Of a stretch of DNA of 64,000 nt, positions 56,176-64,000 are shown in pieces (position 1 is the first letter of the stretch; each line of letters opens with the position of its first letter). Source of the DNA: Prochlorococcus sp. AG-355-O17 (lineage in GTDB: Bacteria > Cyanobacteriota > Cyanobacteriia > PCC-6307 > Cyanobiaceae); NCBI GenBank assembly GCA_003280655.1, contig QCEK01000003.1:89459-153458 (forward strand), written 5' to 3'. The notes beneath the pieces were generated by a model. The model saw nothing but the letters and a program-made list of their open reading frames with translations. It did not search any database and had not been told where the DNA came from. Position numbers and translations under genes: made by a program.

Positions 56176-58485
56176 TTAACTTTGTCCAACTCTGGCAATA
56201 TCTAAAACATCTGCCATTGATTTAATTTGTTCAATTGTTTTGTGAAGTTGATTATAACTTTCAAGACCTACACAAAGATTTATAATAGCTGGTTTACCAT
56301 AAGCAGTTTTAACATTGGCATCGCTAACGTTTATACCTTTATCAGATAACCGCATAAGAATATCTTTAAGAACTCCAACTCGATCAATCACTTCTATTCG
56401 TAGCTGAATTGGAAACTTATTATCGCCAGTTTTATTATCTTGATTCCAACCGACGGGTAATCTTCTCTCTATTGGAATTGGTATTACATTTTCACAATCT
56501 TCCCTATGTATAGTTATCCCATGGTTGCCGAGCGACACAGTTCCGATAATATCCTCTCCTGGGAGTGGGGAACAGCATTTACCTATTCTGTAATCAAGAC
56601 CTTCTATTCCGGAAATTGGTGATTTAGCTGCTGTATTAGATTGATTAGTGGATAAATTATTATTACTTTTAAGAGATTTTGCTATTTCAGAGTCAGAATC
56701 ATTTTTTACATCTTCCGTCTGTAATTTTATTTCTTCTCTTAGTCTGTTTAATACTTGATGCAAAGTTAAACCACCAAAACCAAGAGATGCAAGAAGGTCT
56801 TCAGTAGTTTTTAAATTGCATCGATTTGCAACTTTTTTCATGGCTTCACTAGAAAGTAATGCTTCAAAACCGTTTCTACCTACTTCTTTTTCAAGTAAAT
56901 CTCTACCTCTTTTAATCGTTTCATCACGATGGCTTTTCTTATACCATTGTCGAATTCTATTTTTAGCAGTTGGCGTAACTACAAAGTTCAGCCAATCCAA
57001 GCTTGGAGTAGCATTATTACTTGTCAAAATTTCTATGAAGTCACCATTTTGAAGTGCTGTAGATAATGGAGAAAGCTTTTCATTAATCCTTATTCCATTA
57101 CAGTGATTTCCAACTTCAGAATGGATTCTGTAGGCGAAATCTATCGCGGTAGATCCTTTCCTTAAACCAACAACATCTCCTTTTGGAGTGATTACAAATA
57201 CTTCTTCATCAAATAAATCTTCTTTAATTGAAGCTAAATAATCATTATGATCTCTTTCATTACCTTCTTGTTGCCATTCTACTAATTGTCTTAGCCAATT
57301 AAATCTCTCGGCATTACTTTTAGCAGGAGAACCACCCTCTTTATATTGCCAATGAGCGGCAATACCATATTCAGCAATTTGATGCATCGAAGTAGTTCTA
57401 ATTTGAACTTCAATAGGTCGATGTCTTCCAATCACAGAAGTGTGTAAGGACTGATAGCCATTGGGTTTTGGTAATCCTATATAGTCTTTAAATCTACCTG
57501 GAATTGGTTTGAAAGTATCATGAACAACTGCTAAAGCTCTATAACAACTATCTGAATTGTCCACGATAATTCTTAGGGCAGCAACATCATAAATCTCGTG
57601 AAAATGCTTTTGTTGTCTTTCCATTTTGCTCCAGATGCCATAAAGATGTTTTGGCCTTCCTGTTATTTCAAAATTTTTCAAACCTGCTGAAATCAAGTTT
57701 TCCTTCATAAGATTCAAAGTTACTTTTAATCTTTTTTCTCTGTCACTTCTTTTAACAGCGATTTGATCTTTAAGATCTAGATATTCTTTAGGCTCTAGGA
57801 ATTTAAAAGCTAAATCTTCTAATTCCCATTTAAATCTGTTTATTCCTAGTCGATTAGCTAATGGTGCATAAATCTCTCTTGTTTCTCTCGCTATTCTTAG
57901 TTTTTTCTCATCATTTAGCCATTCAATTGTTCTCATGTTATGAAGTCGGTCTGCAAGTTTAACTAAGACAACTCTGATATCGCTGGCCATAGCCAAAAAC
58001 ATTTTCCTAAGATTTTCAGCTTGTGCTTCAGTCCTGTTGTTAAAGTGAATGCCGCCTAATTTTGTTACACCCTCTACAAGTATTTTTACTTCTAATCCAA
58101 AATTTGTTTCTATTTCGGATAAATCAATGCCAGTATCTTCAACTACATCATGTAAAAGGCCTGCAGCAATAACAGATGAACTAGCACCTATTTCTTTAAG
58201 GAGATTTGCAACAGCAACCGGGTGGATAATGTATGGCTCGCCGCTCGCACGGAATTGTCCATCATGAGCTTTATAAGCAAGTTTAAAAGCCTTTATTATA
58301 AGGTTTTGATTCTCATCATTTTCTTTATTTGATTTTTCAAAATTATGAATATCTTTAAGAAGCCAATCGGGAATGTTTATTTGATAATTCAAAGATTCAC
58401 TTTCATATTTTTTATTTTCAGGCAAAATAGTTTTGGAAACTTCAATTTCGTTTTTTTCTTTTGAATTTGCAGCTGCCTCGGACAT
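56176..58485 (-). CDS. spoT: RelA/SpoT-type bifunctional (p)ppGpp synthetase/hydrolase
   Basis: HD domain LLHDVVEDTG, LADRLHNMRT; synthetase GRFKDYIGLPKPNGYQSLHTSVIG; TGS and ACT domains. Confidence 0.95.
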   Translation of the reverse strand: MSEAAANSKEKNEIEVSKTILPENKKYESESLNYQINIPDWLLKDIHNFEKSNKENDENQNLIIKAFKLAYKAHDGQFRASGEPYIIHPVAVANLLKEIGASSSVIAAGLLHDVVEDTGIDLSEIETNFGLEVKILVEGVTKLGGIHFNNRTEAQAENLRKMFLAMASDIRVVLVKLADRLHNMRTIEWLNDEKKLRIARETREIYAPLANRLGINRFKWELEDLAFKFLEPKEYLDLKDQIAVKRSDREKRLKVTLNLMKENLISAGLKNFEITGRPKHLYGIWSKMERQQKHFHEIYDVAALRIIVDNSDSCYRALAVVHDTFKPIPGRFKDYIGLPKPNGYQSLHTSVIGRHRPIEVQIRTTSMHQIAEYGIAAHWQYKEGGSPAKSNAERFNWLRQLVEWQQEGNERDHNDYLASIKEDLFDEEVFVITPKGDVVGLRKGSTAIDFAYRIHSEVGNHCNGIRINEKLSPLSTALQNGDFIEILTSNNATPSLDWLNFVVTPTAKNRIRQWYKKSHRDETIKRGRDLLEKEVGRNGFEALLSSEAMKKVANRCNLKTTEDLLASLGFGGLTLHQVLNRLREEIKLQTEDVKNDSDSEIAKSLKSNNNLSTNQSNTAAKSPISGIEGLDYRIGKCCSPLPGEDIIGTVSLGNHGITIHREDCENVIPIPIERRLPVGWNQDNKTGDNKFPIQLRIEVIDRVGVLKDILMRLSDKGINVSDANVKTAYGKPAIINLCVGLESYNQLHKTIEQIKSMADVLDIARVGQS

Positions 58486-58539
58486 TTTATATTGCTTTAG
58501 ATGTATTTTATTTATGTCTAGAAAAATTTGCTATAAAAC

Positions 58540-60138
58540 ATGGAAAAAAATAAAGAAAAAATTATTCTAGTTAAAAATCTTACTGTTAAATATGGTCTAA
58601 AACAGCAACCTATTATCAAAAATTTTAATTTGGAAATAGATAGTGGAGATCATTTGGCCATAATAGGACCTTCTGGATGTGGAAAGACCACTTTTGCAAA
58701 AACATTAGTAAATATATTGCCTGCAAAGGCCACTTCTAAAGGGTATCTATCGATTTCTAATGTAGATCCTAGGAAAATAAACAACAAAGATGCACAATTA
58801 TTTAGAAGAAAGAATTTTGGATTTATTTATCAAGACTCTATAAAAAAACTTAATCCGCTAATGAGAGTTGGGGATCATTTATATGAATTATTTAAAACAC
58901 ATGATCAAACTAAATCATCTTTAGCTATTAAAACATTAGTAAGAGAAGTTTTTCAAAAAGTCGGAATTGAAGAAAGTAGACTTGATTCTTTCCCACATCA
59001 ATTTAGCGGCGGAATGAGACAGAGAGTTTCTATAGCAATGGCACTTGCTTTAAAACCTAAATTATTAATAGCTGATGAACCTACAACAAGCTTAGATACC
59101 AAAACAAGTTTTGAAATTATGCAAGAAATAATTCATCTATGTAATGAATTTGATACAACTTTAATTTTAATTAGTCATGATATTAATCTTGCAGCAAAGT
59201 GGTGTAAAAAAGTTGCAATAATTGAAAAGGGATCGATTGTTGAAAAAGGGAATATATTAGATATTTTTCAATCACCAAAATCAGATATCGGGAAAAAGTT
59301 AGTAAATGCTTCAAAAATAGTATTAGAACCAAATACTAAAAATAATGCTCGAGATGAGGTCGTTCTAGAGGTAAATAACCTAAGACATTGGTATAAATTA
59401 AATTCTTCAATTTTCATTAATAAATGGAATAAGGCTTTAAATGAAGTTAGTTTCAAGTTATATGAGAATGAGGCTCTTGGAATAGTTGGTTCTTCAGGGA
59501 GTGGTAAAAGTACATTATGTAGGGCTTTAATTGGACTTCTTAAAGTAAGAGGTGGTGAAATCAAAATTTATGATAAAAATCATTCATCGAAAAAAAATAA
59601 ATCTTTTAAAAAGAACAATAAAGTGCAAATTATTTTTCAAGATCCTTTTTCAAGTTTGAACCCGAAAATGACAATTAAAAGTATTTTGGAAGATATATTT
59701 TTTATTCAAAAAATTTCAGATAAAAGAAAAATCGAAAAAGAAATAAGATTAATGTTAAGAAATTTAAATCTTCCCTTAAATAATGATTTTTTAAATTCTT
59801 ATCCTAACCAATTATCTGGTGGTCAATTGCAAAGAATTTCATTGGCCAAGGCGCTATTGTTGAAGCCAAAAATTTTAATTTGTGATGAGAGTGTAAATAT
59901 GTTGGATGCTTCAGTAAAAATAGAGATTCTTGAATTACTGAGAGTCCTTCAGGAAAAAATGAATTTAACGATTATTTTTATTACCCATGATTTAGGGATT
60001 GCTAAAAGATTTTGTAATAGGTTACTAGTTATGAATCATGGAAAGATAGTTGATGAAGGAGAAAGTTCTAAAATATTCACAAAAACTCAAAACCCGTATA
60101 CAAAATCGCTTCTAAATTCCTCTTTAAATCTCATTTAA
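58540..60138 (+). CDS. Fused dual-ATPase ABC transporter subunit (oligopeptide DppD-DppF/YejF type)
   Basis: Two Walker A (GPSGCGKTTFAK, GSSGSGKSTLCRA), two signatures (FSGGMRQRVSIA, LSGGQLQRISLA). Confidence 0.93.
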   Translation: MEKNKEKIILVKNLTVKYGLKQQPIIKNFNLEIDSGDHLAIIGPSGCGKTTFAKTLVNILPAKATSKGYLSISNVDPRKINNKDAQLFRRKNFGFIYQDSIKKLNPLMRVGDHLYELFKTHDQTKSSLAIKTLVREVFQKVGIEESRLDSFPHQFSGGMRQRVSIAMALALKPKLLIADEPTTSLDTKTSFEIMQEIIHLCNEFDTTLILISHDINLAAKWCKKVAIIEKGSIVEKGNILDIFQSPKSDIGKKLVNASKIVLEPNTKNNARDEVVLEVNNLRHWYKLNSSIFINKWNKALNEVSFKLYENEALGIVGSSGSGKSTLCRALIGLLKVRGGEIKIYDKNHSSKKNKSFKKNNKVQIIFQDPFSSLNPKMTIKSILEDIFFIQKISDKRKIEKEIRLMLRNLNLPLNNDFLNSYPNQLSGGQLQRISLAKALLLKPKILICDESVNMLDASVKIEILELLRVLQEKMNLTIIFITHDLGIAKRFCNRLLVMNHGKIVDEGESSKIFTKTQNPYTKSLLNSSLNLI

Positions 60139-61090
60139 CTTTAAGAACACTTAGTAATTTTTGAAAATCTAATGGTAATTCTGATTTAAATATCATTTCT
60201 TTACCATTTATTGGATGTATAAGTCCAAGCTTGATGGCGTGTAAAGCTTGGCCATCTAATTTACAGGGTAGTTTTTTACATCTTCCATATAATGGATCAC
60301 CCACAATTGGGTGATTAATGTGAGCGCAATGAACTCTTATTTGATGAGTTCGACCCGTATTTAGTTTGAAACTCATTAATGAGTAATTGCCAAATCTTTC
60401 TTCTAATTTCCAATAGGTACAGGCATACCTTCCTGAAGTTTCTTCAACTACTTTATATTTCAATCTATTTAATTTATCTCTGCCAATGTGTCCCACTATT
60501 TGGCCTTCTTCAGAATTAGGTGCTCCATGAATTACTGCAATATATTCGCGTGATGCTATTTTTTCTTTAATTTGTTTCTGGAGATTTACTAATGCCTCTT
60601 GGCTTTTTGCAATCACCATACATCCGGAGGTGTCTTTATCTAATCTGTGAACAATCCCAGGTCTTAATTTCCCATTAATTCCAGGCAGATCTTTACAGTG
60701 AAAAAGTAATCCATTCACTAAAGTCCCGGATTTGTGTCCAGGGGCTGGATGAACTACTAGACCTGATTGTTTATTGATGACTATGATGTGCTCGTCTTCA
60801 AAAAGGATATTTAAATCTATTTTTTCAGGTTTCAAATAAATAAGAGGTTCTGGAGGAGGCATCCATATTTGAACATTGTCGCCATTTTTTAATGGGGTCT
60901 TTGCTTTTGCGATCTTATAGTTTACAAGTACTAAACCTGAATTTATAAAATGTTGAATTCTTGCTCTACTTTGTTCTGGCCTTTTACTTACCAACCATCT
61001 GTCTAGCCTCATAGGCAGAGGTTGTTCATAAATAATTTCTATAAGCTCACCTTCTCCAATGCCGAAAGAATTTTGATTATTTAATTCCAT
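60131..61090 (-). CDS. 23S rRNA pseudouridine synthase, RluD-like
   Basis: S4 domain plus PGIVHRLDKDTSGCMVIAK, TGRTHQIRVH. Confidence 0.95.
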   Translation of the reverse strand: MELNNQNSFGIGEGELIEIIYEQPLPMRLDRWLVSKRPEQSRARIQHFINSGLVLVNYKIAKAKTPLKNGDNVQIWMPPPEPLIYLKPEKIDLNILFEDEHIIVINKQSGLVVHPAPGHKSGTLVNGLLFHCKDLPGINGKLRPGIVHRLDKDTSGCMVIAKSQEALVNLQKQIKEKIASREYIAVIHGAPNSEEGQIVGHIGRDKLNRLKYKVVEETSGRYACTYWKLEERFGNYSLMSFKLNTGRTHQIRVHCAHINHPIVGDPLYGRCKKLPCKLDGQALHAIKLGLIHPINGKEMIFKSELPLDFQKLLSVLKVK

Positions 61091-61953
61091 AGTGGGACTT
61101 CTAAAGCAATTTTACCCAGCATTTGATTTCTATAATCTTCCAATAACTTATGAGACATTCTCCTTTTATCACCTGAGGTATGTTTTGAAGCTGCTTCGTT
61201 GATCCAAGCAGAAGGACTCTTAAAGCCTTTGGTAATATCAACTCCATATCTGTTAGATATTTGTTTAACTGAGATATTCGCATTCTTATCTTTGTTGAGA
61301 GTGGCTATGATTTTGATAAACCCAATTGCGACACTCTCTATTTCATAAGCAGCTTCACCAATATCGTCACACAGTGCAAGATTAAGTGCTGATTTTTGAT
61401 CTTCTAAATTTGGAGGTATAACACCAGGAGCATCTAGCAGATCTATACCACTTTCTAATTTTATCCATCTTAAATTACGAGTCACGCCTGCTTTCCTAGC
61501 GCTATCTACAACTCTTTTTTTTGCAATTCTATTAATTAATGCTGACTTTCCTACGTTTGGAAAACCAAGTGTAAGGGCTCTAATTGGCCTAATTCGCATT
61601 CCTCTAGATAGTCTTCTATCGTCGATTGACGACCTAGAATCTTTGGCTGACTTACAAATTTCTTTAATCCCCATTCCTCTTTTAGCATCACACCAAAGAG
61701 GATATTGATCTTTATCATTAAACCATTTGTTCCAACTATTGATTGTATGAGAGGAGATCATGTCTGATCTGTTAATAACAAGAATATGTTTTTTATTATT
61801 TATCCATTGATTTAAGTGTGGATGTCCTGTTGACAAAGGAATTCGTGCATCTCTAACTTCTATGACTAAATCTACTTTATTGATAACTTCAGATAATTTC
61901 TTTTCTGCTTTTGCGATATGGCCTGGGTACCATTGGATTTTGGGTATGTCCAC
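61081..61953 (-). CDS. Ribosome biogenesis GTPase YlqF/RbgA
   Basis: QWYPGHIAKAEKKL, circularly permuted GTPase motifs, GFPNVGKSALINRI. Confidence 0.94.
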   Translation of the reverse strand: MDIPKIQWYPGHIAKAEKKLSEVINKVDLVIEVRDARIPLSTGHPHLNQWINNKKHILVINRSDMISSHTINSWNKWFNDKDQYPLWCDAKRGMGIKEICKSAKDSRSSIDDRRLSRGMRIRPIRALTLGFPNVGKSALINRIAKKRVVDSARKAGVTRNLRWIKLESGIDLLDAPGVIPPNLEDQKSALNLALCDDIGEAAYEIESVAIGFIKIIATLNKDKNANISVKQISNRYGVDITKGFKSPSAWINEAASKHTSGDKRRMSHKLLEDYRNQMLGKIALEVPLWN

Positions 61954-62090
61954 TTCAATAAATCAAATAAAATTTTGTATTCCTTTTAGTTTTTATAAGT
62001 TTCAAAAGTATTTACTTCTAAAGTTTAGTATAAATTTAATGACTAAAAAATTTTTATAATCGTTAATTTTTAAAATTTATTAAGGCATAG

Positions 62091-62145
62091 GTAACAGTTA
62101 CTACTTTTTAACCCAATAAGCCCAAATTAACGTTAGGGTCTTGGG
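62091..62145. promoter_or_regulatory. Candidate regulatory region upstream of pgk (GTA-N8-TAC, palindromes, hairpin)
   Basis: GTAACAGTTACTAC at 62091-62104; TAACGTTA; CCCAA..CCC / GGG..TTGGG at 62112-62145; TATAAAT downstream. Confidence 0.4.
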
Positions 62146-62166
62146 ATTATAAATATAGCTTGTTTA

Positions 62167-63375
62167 ATGTCAAAATTATCTCTTTCCAATCTTGATAAGA
62201 CACATTTAGAAGGAAAAAAAGTTCTTGTAAGAGTAGATTTTAATGTTCCATTAAATGAAGATGGTCAAATAACCGACGATACGCGTATTCGTGCAGCGAT
62301 CCCAACTATTGAATATCTTATTAATCATTCAGCAAAAGTTATTTTAGCTGCTCATTTTGGTAGACCAAAGGGTCAGGTAAATGAAAAAATGAGATTAACT
62401 CCAGTAGCAGCAAGATTAAGTGAATTGTTGGGGCAAAATGTTGCTCTTACTAATAGTTGTATTGGTGATGAAGCAGTTGCACAATCAAATAGCTTATCTA
62501 ATGGAGATGTTCTTTTACTTGAAAATGTTCGTTTTTTTGGTGAAGAGGAAAAGAACGACCTAGAGTTTGCTAAAAAATTAGCATCACATGCAGATATGTA
62601 TGTAAATGATGCGTTCGGTGCTGCTCATAGAGCGCATGCTTCAACTCAGGGTGTTACAAATTATTTAAGTCCCTCAGTAGCTGGATTCCTTTTAGAAAAA
62701 GAATTGAAATACCTACAAGGAGCTGTAGATTCCCCAAAGCGTCCATTGGCAGCAATAGTTGGAGGATCAAAGGTTAGTAGCAAAATAGGAGTACTTGATT
62801 CTTTACTAGATAAGTGTGACAAAATCATGATTGGTGGAGGTATGATTTTCACTTTTTATAAAGCTAGAGGTTTAGATGTCGGAAAGAGCCTTGTAGAAGA
62901 GGATAAACTCGAGCTTGCTAAAGATTTAGAAGCAAAAGCAAAAGCAAAAGGAGTAGAATTATTATTACCCACTGATGTTGTTTTGGCTGATGAATTTTCT
63001 CCTGACGCCAATAGTAAAATATCTCAAATTGATGCAATTAGTGGGAATTGGATGGGTCTAGATATTGGTCCAGATTCCATTAAAGTTTTTCAGAATGCTC
63101 TTGCAGAATGTAAGACAATTATTTGGAATGGTCCAATGGGAGTTTTTGAATTTGATAAATTTGCAGACGGTACAAATGCAATAGCTACGACTCTTGCGGA
63201 CTTAAGTGCTTTTTCTGAAGTTTGTACAATAATTGGTGGTGGAGATTCAGTTGCAGCAGTTGAAAAAGCAGGATTAGCTGAGAAAATGTCTCATATATCT
63301 ACTGGAGGTGGGGCTAGTTTGGAACTTTTAGAAGGTAAAACTTTACCAGGTGTGGCTGCGTTAAACGAGGCTTAG
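62167..63375 (+). CDS. pgk: Phosphoglycerate kinase
   Basis: [40 protein letters not shown]. Confidence 0.97.
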   Translation: MSKLSLSNLDKTHLEGKKVLVRVDFNVPLNEDGQITDDTRIRAAIPTIEYLINHSAKVILAAHFGRPKGQVNEKMRLTPVAARLSELLGQNVALTNSCIGDEAVAQSNSLSNGDVLLLENVRFFGEEEKNDLEFAKKLASHADMYVNDAFGAAHRAHASTQGVTNYLSPSVAGFLLEKELKYLQGAVDSPKRPLAAIVGGSKVSSKIGVLDSLLDKCDKIMIGGGMIFTFYKARGLDVGKSLVEEDKLELAKDLEAKAKAKGVELLLPTDVVLADEFSPDANSKISQIDAISGNWMGLDIGPDSIKVFQNALAECKTIIWNGPMGVFEFDKFADGTNAIATTLADLSAFSEVCTIIGGGDSVAAVEKAGLAEKMSHISTGGGASLELLEGKTLPGVAALNEA

Positions 63376-63376
63376 G

Positions 63377-64000
63377 CTATATTTCATCAACAATATCAAT
63401 ACTCTTTGTGAAAGTAATCATTCCTTCAGGATGAGCTATGATTCCTGACCAAATTTGTATCCCTGGTTTTGAAGGGGCTCTTGTTATTTTAAAAATCCCT
63501 CCAGAAGCCAATGGCTCCAATAATATTTCTTGTTCAAACAATGAATTCACTTGATAAGGTTTTATAGCTCCAGCAATAATTACTTCTTCAAGAGGCTGAT
63601 TTAGAATTATATCGATATCGTATTTTGAACCAGTAAGAACTCTATCAGGAATTTTAAAACTAATTTCTATTTTATTATTATCATTTCTTATTGTGGTGAA
63701 TAAATTTTTGATAATCCCTTCATCTATTTTCTCATTTACGATTGAAAATAAATAATCAAATTTGGATTCGAGTATATATATTTCTCCATTAACTAGTTTT
63801 TTACCAGAAACTTTTATTCGCAAAATATCTTCATCTGGAATATTAGATTTTAATCTTTTGATCTTCCATTTGCTGTTGGGGAAATCATTAATAATCTTTG
63901 AAAATTGTTTTGGTATATTTTGGCTTTCTTCATTGCTAAAATTTTTTCTAATGAATTCTAAATCTCTTGCATTTAGGGAGTTTTCTAGATTTCTTAGAAA
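63377..64000 (-). CDS. Conserved hypothetical protein, partial (frame stays open to window end)
   Basis: Track ORF 63377-63823 begins at TTG; reading the same frame upstream gives ...FIRKNFSNEESQNIPKQFSKIINDFPNSKWKIKRLKSNIPDEDI-LRIKVSGKK with no stop through 64000. Confidence 0.75.
   Translation of the reverse strand, partial: FLRNLENSLNARDLEFIRKNFSNEESQNIPKQFSKIINDFPNSKWKIKRLKSNIPDEDILRIKVSGKKLVNGEIYILESKFDYLFSIVNEKIDEGIIKNLFTTIRNDNNKIEISFKIPDRVLTGSKYDIDIILNQPLEEVIIAGAIKPYQVNSLFEQEILLEPLASGGIFKITRAPSKPGIQIWSGIIAHPEGMITFTKSIDIVDEI

Noticed and set aside
61954-62166. Largest intergenic gap considered for a tRNA or ncRNA
   Set aside because: No tRNA-like cloverleaf or T-loop (GTTCRA) seen; only regulatory-type palindromes.

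Overview
This 64 kb window is AT-rich and gene-dense. Gene content and order fit a high-light-clade marine Prochlorococcus (or a very close picocyanobacterium) core chromosome; strain and clade are my inference. I support about 65 protein-coding genes: NDH-1 (ndhM, F, D, E, G, I, A, H), photosystem and pigment biogenesis (ycf3, ycf34, chlM, crtB, crtP, a Z-ISO-like NnrU protein), a phylloquinone/menaquinone cluster (DHNA-CoA thioesterase, menE, menC, menA, menF), lipid synthesis (plsX-fabH-fabD-plsC), regulators (rpaB, an RbcR/NdhR-type LysR, a NarL-type response regulator, a PedR-like protein, an RSH ppGpp enzyme), and housekeeping genes. I found no tRNA or rRNA gene, transposase, prophage or CRISPR array. 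No obviously new multigene system is visible. The most interesting signals are: (1) a ~125-aa N-terminal extension on PlsX with a nearly uncharged V/A versus S/N/G/T repeat of about 11/3 periodicity, encoded by a 78-bp DNA repeat and predicted to form an amphipathic membrane-binding helix; (2) a CTT-TGA-C +1 frameshift site in prfB that the ORF track misses; (3) an scpA 5' end with no ATG/GTG in frame and an upstream GTG reading that joins the main frame by a +1 slip; (4) several intergenic palindromes or hairpins (plsX-fabH, DUF3172/rbcR junction, ndhD-scpA, upstream of pgk); (5) a 14-bp head-to-head ycf34/cca arrangement; (6) nadK plus a CYTH gene at the end of the ndhAIGE gene string.
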